Origin: Amyelois transitella
Lineage: Eukaryota; Arthropoda; Insecta; Lepidoptera; Pyralidae
DNA length: 64,000 nucleotides
Reading direction: 5' to 3'
Assembly: GCF_032362555.1 (NCBI RefSeq)
Contig: NC_083525.1
Coordinates: 1,969,501-2,033,500, forward strand
Shown piece after piece: positions 58,111 to 64,000 of this stretch (its first letter is position 1; the number at the start of each line of letters is the position of its first letter). The notes below the pieces were generated by a model. The model had not been told where the DNA came from and made no database searches. It was given only the letters and a program-made list of their open reading frames with translations. The position numbers and the translations under genes were made by a program.

Positions 58111-58879
58111 AATTTTAGTTTGTAGTCATCTTTTTTCTTACTTTTTATAAGTAGTTTTAGTTTTAATTTGATTTATTTGTAATGTATATTATTGTCCTAA
58201 GATGATTTTCTTCACTTAGGGTTATTCTAATTTTTTTAAATAATAAATGCGAAAGTTAGTCTTGAGTGTCACTGCGTAGTGAAAACACGTGTTCATTCTA
58301 ACCTATTTCAGACTTTTTCAAGTTTATTAATAAAAATATTAAAAAAATGCGCTAATAGTACACTACCTCAGAGGTGGCGTGGAAACGTGTGCATATTTTG
58401 ACGCTTGCAACTTTTTGCATCGTTATATCTCAGAAACGGTAGCTTTATTGAAAAAAATTATTGATACCTTTTTTATAGATAACTTTATGATCTACAATTT
58501 ATGTCTGAGGCAATTTTCCGATTTGATAAACTTACCGTTTTGAAGAAAATCACGAAACACCCATTTTTTACCTTTGACCTTGGGTAATTTTTTTCCTTAA
58601 ACCGGAATTATGGGGAATTTTAAAATAATGCTTTTGATTGTGTTTTAAACACTTATACTCATTTTCAGCTTGATGGGAATTAATGTAGCTTCGAATGTCT
58701 AGATTGACCGGACTAAAGTATTTTTTTCATAGTAATTAGTAGCGGCCCGTGTGTGCCGCAAACGGTTCAAGCTAAATCCGACTTTCGGCGCTACAGGTTA
58801 CGGCGCTGAATCCACTGCGGATAACGCAACGTGTGTTCGCGGTTCTACAGAACAACGTCTATGGATAAACTGAAAAATT

Positions 58880-59035
58880 TAGATTTTTTTCTTCGTATTT
58901 TTCCAGGATAAAAAGTATCCTATTTTATGCCCAGGATAATAAGGTATAATTATACCAAGTTGCATCAAAATCGAACCGTTAGTTTTCACGTGATGCCTGA
59001 ACATACAGACAGACAGACAAAAATTTTTTTAATCA
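58880..59035 (+). repeat. AT-rich repeat ending in (CAGA)n
   Basis: Contains AAGTTGCATCAAAATCGAAC and CATACAGACAGACAGACA, belonging to the same broad group as 25900-26135. A (TA)n run lies near 59130-59155. Confidence 0.45.
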
Positions 59036-59417
59036 CATATTTGTGTTTGGTATCGATCCAGTAACACCCCCTGCTATTTATTTTTTCAATATTTTCAATG
59101 TACAGAATTGACCCTTCTACAGATTTATTATATGTATATATATATATATATATGTATAGATAGATACAGAAGCCTACAATTTTCATCAGAGCAATATTGT
59201 AACTATATGTTTTAGGACAAAACTATAACTCGGTACCTAATTATTAATAAAAATTTATAAATTTTCAATTTTTCCTTAGTCTGAACCGTTGCTTCCTTGC
59301 TTGCGTTTCATGATTAATAAATTGTCTAAATTTCATTAATTTTTTCTCCTTCTATATTCTATTGTATTTTAGTTCTTTCCTTTTCTAAAATATGTTTACT
59401 ATTATTACCAACAATTA

Positions 59418-61448
59418 TTATGAGACTGCGAATACGCGTTGTTGCCACCCTTCCCTCTGGACAAATTTCAGGGTTATCTTTTTGCTGGGCTGCGTGACCA
59501 CGGATGCTGCTGTGAACTCCAACTTCTTAGGCATGTCATCGGGCAACTCCATGCGATATCGCTTCAAGATCGTCATCAATGCCAGAATCATCTGCATCTT
59601 CGCGAAACGAATTCCTGTTGAAGGTATAGTTGACATATAAAAATCTTTATTTTTCTTTTTTTTCTGTTGTCTTTACCTAATTATCATCGTTAATACCCCG
59701 TGAAGACACAGGCTCCATGATCAAATCCAGGAGTGGGAAGCATAACGCCAAAAAGAAATAATTTATATGTATATGGGTTAGGGTTACTACATACAAAATT
59801 TAAATATACATGCATAATATCACGTCTATATCCCTTGTGGAGTAGACAGAACCAACAGTCTTAAAAATATCAAAAGGCCACGTTCAGATTCAGCTCTATG
59901 GCTTAGTTATGGAATTAAAATTCAAATAGTGACAGCTTGCTAGCCCACCGCTCACAAGAAGAACCCCAAGTTTAGTAGCCATTCTCTTAGTCGCCTTTTA
60001 CCACATCTACGGGCAGAAGATGGATTTGTCCTATAAGAGCCGGGAACCACACGGCAAAGCTAAAATTCATTAAATAAATAAGTATACACACCTATACAGT
60101 TCCGGGGACCTTCTCCAAATGCGAAATAAGTGTATGGAACGATCCTTTTTCTGTTCTCAGCCAGAAATCGTTCCGGTTTGAATTCTTCTGGACCAGGAAA
60201 ATAGCGAGGACTGTGATGTATATGATATGCAGGGATATGTATGCGTACTCCTTTGTCTAGAACAGCACCACACGGGAGACTGTAAGGATGGGTCACCTCA
60301 CGTTTTAAGATACCAACAATAGGGTACAATCTCATAGTTTCTTCAATACAAGCTTTCAAATAAGGCAGTTCTGTAAGACATTCTATATTTAGTTTATTGT
60401 CATGATTATTTAAAAACTCATTTATTTCTTGTACAACTTTATCTTGTACATCTGAGTGCTTTGCAATTTCGTATAAAACAAAAGAAAGTGTTGCTGATAC
60501 ACTTTCTAAACCGGTGCTTGATAATACCATACATTGTGCAAGTATCAATTGATCGCTCACTTTTATAATCGCTTTGTTATTACCTCCTTTTAAGTTATCA
60601 AATGAATCTCCAACTAATATTCTGTCCTTATTCATTTTTCTAAGCAAATCTGTAAAACTACACTTCTTCACTGAACTATTGGCATCAAACATATTCTGCA
60701 GGTAGTTTTGATAGAATTTTGGCACAACGTCTGGTAGATTTCTTAGGCCCATTGGATAGAAATATTTGGGATATACAGACCGGCCAATGTTTCTCATGCC
60801 TCTTCCATTTGTAGTTTCAAACATAATATCAAACAAACGAACAAACGGATTATTCCGCCAGTCTTTGTCTAAAGAGTTGATGTCTATGCCAAGCATACAG
60901 TTGCCTGTGCCATTTAATAAAAAGCGTAATAAACAACTTCTTACTTCAACACTGTCACTATTTATTTCTTCATGTAGCATTTTCTCAAATGAAACAGCGC
61001 TCTGTTTGAAGGTTTCAAACATAGTATTGATGTTAGAAGAAAATATGGGGCCGAAATGTTGTCTCAACACTTTCCACGTGTCTCCGGTAGCGAAAAATAA
61101 GCTTCCGAGGAAGGGATCCATGTTAGAGTATTCACTATTTTCTCGGCCGCTAAAGTAATAGAAGTCTTTACTTAAAACCAACTTGATCATAGCTGGATCT
61201 TGGATAATAAGTGTCGGGTTTGTCCCAAAGAAAACACCAATGTATGGAGCGAATGGATAGTGATTGCATAGCTGTTGAACTAATTCTCCTGAACACTGTT
61301 TTAACAAAATGTACGGGGCATAATTTCCGACCAAAGGCGAGGGTTTTATGTTAGGAACATTTCTCTTTTCCCAATAATCTAAATTTTTTATCGACAAATG
61401 ATATAGATAATAAACAAGAAGAACTATTGTTAGGAATATTGCAATCAT
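59418..61448 (-). CDS. Cytochrome P450 (CYP3 clan), reverse strand, complete
   Basis: Exons 61448-60092 and 59614-59418 join in phase 1 across a 477-base intron to give 517 residues. It has an anchor (FLTIVLLVYYLYHL), DYWEKRNVPNIKPSPLVGN, WKVLRQ in helix C, ETMR in helix K, FKPERF, FGEGPRNCIG with Cys451, and terminal part GIRFAKMQMI to WQQRVFAVS. It is clearly related to the forward cluster but more distant. The helix-I signature is altered: STGLESVSAT replaces AAGFETSST, so the usual threonine is Ser316 after Glu315 and the preceding alanine is a threonine. It is tail-to-tail with the forward cluster and keeps its own terminal exon. Confidence 0.93.
59808..60058 (-). mobile_element. Rep-A copy in the P450 intron
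   Basis: A reverse-orientation, diverged full copy (AATATCACGTCTATATCCCT to GAGCCGGGAACCACACGGC). It occupies half of the intron and stops about 30 bases from the donor at 60091. Confidence 0.65.
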
Positions 61449-61499
61449 CTTTAGATAAAATGCACAGATATGTATATGAGTGTAATTTACGTTAGTGTG

Positions 61500-61507
61500 T
61501 ATTTATA
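61500..61507 (-). promoter_or_regulatory. TATA box of the reverse P450
   Basis: Reads TATAAATA on the minus strand, about 52 bases before the start codon at 61448, matching the spacing seen for the forward first exons. Confidence 0.45.
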
Positions 61508-61919
61508 TTGTTGGTTTAAGTGATAAAATAGAACGATTAATAATTAAGGTCAAGCTCTTTATATAGGAAACTTATCCATTTTTCCATACTGATTATAGAA
61601 AAATGATGAATATTCCCTTGATTGACTTACAATTAAATTACTTAATACAATTTGCAAATTATTAACTTATAGTGTTTAATTTTAAAGATGATTGAAGCAA
61701 GCATCCAAAAAATTGCTAATTTTAACAAAACATGTTTGTAAATGTTGTATATTATTTGCGGCCAAAAACTTACCATCCACATAAAAACTGTTGTAAATTC
61801 CTTATGCGGTCTACGGGTGCAGAAAGAATCCTCTTCTTCTTCTCTTCCCGAAATTTCGAAATACATATACCTACCGGTTTTTTTATAATTATCGGATATT
61901 GATCGAAGTATGGAAATTG

Positions 61920-62053
61920 TTTTACATACATATAGTCACGTCTTTATCCCTCGCGGGGTAGACAAAGCCAACAGTCTTGAAAAGACTGACAGGCCACGCT
62001 CAGCTGTTTGGCTTAATGATAGAATTGAGATTCAAACAGTGACAGGTTGCTAT
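61920..62053 (-). mobile_element. Rep-A copy cut by the DDE transposon
   Basis: A reverse Rep-A that runs normally through GTGACAGGTTGCTA and then stops exactly where transposon sequence begins. The remaining half is expected beyond the window. Confidence 0.7.
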
Positions 62054-62249
62054 AGTAGAACCGCCTAAATGAGTCCTCGCCCGCGGAGTACAGGGGCGCG
62101 GGGGTATGACGACGAAGGGGACCGAGAGAGGTGCGGGCGGCGGGCGCATTCTTGTAAAAACTCAGTTCGCTCGCTACGCGGTTAGCGATCACACGTGTTG
62201 ACAGTTGCGGACGCCTTGTGAAAATTATACATGAGATTACATTCTCAAG

Positions 62250-63623
62250 ATGAGTCGAAATATTTTCGGACATAGAATTAATAGTCAGTGCAAACAAATG
62301 GCGTTTAACGTATATGAATATTTTAGAAAAAAGAAACTCGACCCAAATTCTGATGAATATAAACAAGATATACCTTTAAATAAAACTGTAGCAGAAGTTA
62401 CTGGACTATCAGAAAAGACTGTATCTAGAATTGTACAACAAGGGAAAGCATTAAATGACAACGAGAGATTTAAATCACCGAGAAAACCAAAACAGGTTCG
62501 TAGAAAAAGAGTGGAAATAGACGATTTCACAAAAGGAGTGGTAAGAAGAAAAGTCACTCAGTTTTACACAATTTTCAAAAAAATACCTACTCTGAAAACT
62601 TTGAACGCTGTACTTAGAGAAGAGAATATATTACACTGCGGCAGGGAATATTTAAGGCTATTATTACATGATCTAGGTTTTAAATTTAAGAAATGCGGAT
62701 CTAAAAGGAAACTCCTTATCGAACAGCCAAATATCACATCGTGGAGGTGGAAATACCTAAATACTATTAAAAAATATCGTAGAGAAGGAAGACATATTTT
62801 ATACCTTGACGAAACTTATGTAAACGCGTCTCATAACGTTTCAAAATGTTGGCAATCAAAGGATGAACTTGGCGTTCTATCTCATATTGGTAAAGGGGAC
62901 CGTTTGATCATCGTACATTGTGGAGGTCAAATTGGATTTGTAGACGGAGCCCTTGTGATATTCAAATCCAAATGTAAAACAGGTGATTATCACGATTCTA
63001 TGAATTTCGCAAATTTCAGTAAATGGATAAATGAAAAGCTCATGCCTAATATACCGCAAAATTCTGTCATAGTAATGGACAACGCAGCTTATCATTCGGT
63101 TCGAGAAGAGAAAAAGCCAACTATGGCTTCTACCAAGCCAACTATGCAAGAATGGCTACGACGACATAACGTGCCTTTTGATGAAAAACTTAGAAAGGAT
63201 GACTTATATAAATTAATTAAAAGTAATTTCACAGAAGATATTTACAAAATTGACGAGGTATTGAAAAGAAACGGACACGAAGTATTGCGTTTGCCTCCAT
63301 ATCACCCAGACCTGAACCCAATTGAGTTGGTCTGGGGTGATATCAAAGGACAATTAGCACAAAAAAGTATCGACTCTAATTTGGACCAGAAAAAAGAAAT
63401 ATTAGAGAGATTATTTGCTGAATATCCCAAAGAGAAATGGGAGAATTGTGTTAAACACGTGATTAAAATCGAAGACGAATATTGCAAACATGATGGAGTC
63501 CTAGATGAAGTTGTTGATTTTATTATTAATGTGCAAGACGATTCTGATGATTCTGATGATGGCTGTTGTGAAAGTGAAGAATCAAGTTCCAGTGATAGTG
63601 ATATTATGGACATAAGTGATTGA
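62250..63623 (+). CDS. DDE transposase, intact
   Basis: 457 residues, uninterrupted. The N-terminal part has a helix-turn-helix (KTVAEVTGLSEKTVSRIVQQ, about 44-63) and a second basic DNA-binding region (SPRKPKQVRRKRVEID). The catalytic triad is visible: Asp187 in LYLDETYVN, Asp277 in VIVMDNAAYHS and Glu359 in PYHPDLNPIELVWGDIK. There are 81 residues between the second Asp and the Glu, far more than the 34-41 of ordinary Tc1/mariner families, because of an inserted segment with KKPTMASTKPTMQEWL and a helical stretch. This long spacing recalls the DD82E (Sailor-type) group described for this superfamily; that link is from memory. The C-terminal tail is acidic and serine-rich. An intact frame suggests a young or still mobile copy. 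Confidence 0.92.
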   Translation: MSRNIFGHRINSQCKQMAFNVYEYFRKKKLDPNSDEYKQDIPLNKTVAEVTGLSEKTVSRIVQQGKALNDNERFKSPRKPKQVRRKRVEIDDFTKGVVRRKVTQFYTIFKKIPTLKTLNAVLREENILHCGREYLRLLLHDLGFKFKKCGSKRKLLIEQPNITSWRWKYLNTIKKYRREGRHILYLDETYVNASHNVSKCWQSKDELGVLSHIGKGDRLIIVHCGGQIGFVDGALVIFKSKCKTGDYHDSMNFANFSKWINEKLMPNIPQNSVIVMDNAAYHSVREEKKPTMASTKPTMQEWLRRHNVPFDEKLRKDDLYKLIKSNFTEDIYKIDEVLKRNGHEVLRLPPYHPDLNPIELVWGDIKGQLAQKSIDSNLDQKKEILERLFAEYPKEKWENCVKHVIKIEDEYCKHDGVLDEVVDFIINVQDDSDDSDDGCCESEESSSSDSDIMDISD

Positions 63624-64000
63624 TTTATAATTTTGATAAATTTTGCATAAATAAATATTACATACATAACTTTATTACCTTTTTTTTACCTACATATCAT
63701 ACCTATATATCATAAAATCACATTTTTATCGAATTGTTTTGTATGAAAAATAAAAATTTGAAAATAACAATAATCGAAAAATGCTTATGCTATTTAATTC
63801 ATGTACGTGGTCTCGTTGATACCATGGAGTTATGGGATAACAAAAGGAACACGTTGTATAGTTTACAGTTGTTTCATTCAAATTTTGTATAGCCATTATT
63901 ATTTTTTTAATAAAAATCTTCACCTGTTTGCCGCTAACCACTATGACGTCACATATCTCAAGAAATGTCCAGTAACATTTCGCCCCTTGTATTACACGCT
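63624..64000. other. Transposon 3' region, AT-rich
   Basis: AATAAATA at about 63650-63657 may be the transposase polyadenylation signal. Nothing else was recognised up to the window end. Confidence 0.45.

Larger units (their letters stand above)
56440..58612. repeat. Long inverted repeat interrupted by an RTE insertion
   Basis: The left arm is 56465-56628 continued at 57256-57300, after removal of the insertion. The right arm is 58385-58605. Matching blocks include TTTTCTTCAAAACGGTAAG, GTAGATCATAAAGTTATCT, TTCAATAAAGCTACCG and AACGATGCAAAAAGTTGC on the left, each found reverse-complemented on the right. Arms of about 220 bases enclose about 1.1 kb. It separates the convergent P450 genes. Confidence 0.85.
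62053..64000 (+). mobile_element. IS630/Tc1-mariner-type DNA transposon (right end outside window)
   Basis: The left border is defined by the break in Rep-A, at TATAGTAGAACCGCC near 62050. A GC-rich leader of about 190 bases precedes the transposase. No reverse complement of the left end (GGCGGTTCTAC) is found before position 64000, so the element is at least 1.95 kb. TA next to the border fits the TA target preference of the superfamily. Confidence 0.7.

Noticed and set aside
60766-61158. 130-codon plus-strand ORF
   Set aside because: Antisense shadow of the reverse-strand P450.

Overview
The window looks like nuclear DNA of a moth or butterfly (Lepidoptera). It is AT-rich, intron-rich and crowded with short retroposons that end in (TATG)n. 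Its genes are a sluggish-A type proline dehydrogenase, an UNC-93-like membrane protein and a cluster of insect CYP3-clan P450s. I could not identify the species. No rRNA or tRNA gene was recognised.

Layout. Positions 1-10209 are intronic or intergenic repeats upstream of the first firm coding exon. Positions 10210-30945 (+) hold eleven coding exons of mitochondrial proline dehydrogenase. They encode 511 residues with matching splice phases and a normal C-terminus; the N-terminal part and targeting peptide lie upstream. Positions 30946-about 32850 look like its AT-rich 3' UTR. Positions 42625-about 37170 (-) hold a divergent, alanine-rich UNC93-like multi-pass protein in at least six exons. 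Positions 43000-51000 contain only repeats and AT-rich DNA. Positions 51118-56337 (+) hold three P450 first exons in tandem, each running from the start codon to the heme-binding cysteine and each ending in an intact phase-1 donor. Only one terminal exon follows, at 56144-56337. A fourth P450 (61448-59418, -) has its own terminal exon and points towards the cluster. Between the convergent P450s lies a long inverted repeat carrying a nested RTE insertion and a degenerate retroelement ORF. Positions 62053 to the window end hold an IS630/Tc1-mariner transposon with an intact 457-residue DDE transposase, inserted into an older SINE.

Two patterns stand out. First, the P450 cluster is laid out like a variable-first-exon, shared-last-exon locus: each of the three large exons has its own TATA-like promoter and all compatible splice phases lead to one C-terminal exon. 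The alternative is that two of the three genes have lost their last exon. Second, the proline dehydrogenase gene has duplicated its own exon-intron boundaries at four places. There are eight copies of one 3' splice site upstream of the real one, four extra copies of the exon-3 donor region, a tandem copy of the exon-8 donor, and a displaced copy of the end of exon 10.

Repeat names used below. Rep-A is a roughly 255-bp SINE-like element. RTE tail means 5'-truncated copies of a non-LTR element whose 3' end resembles that of Rep-A. Rep-C is an unclassified interspersed repeat. Rep-H is a repeat with a TTTATTGCACA-type end.
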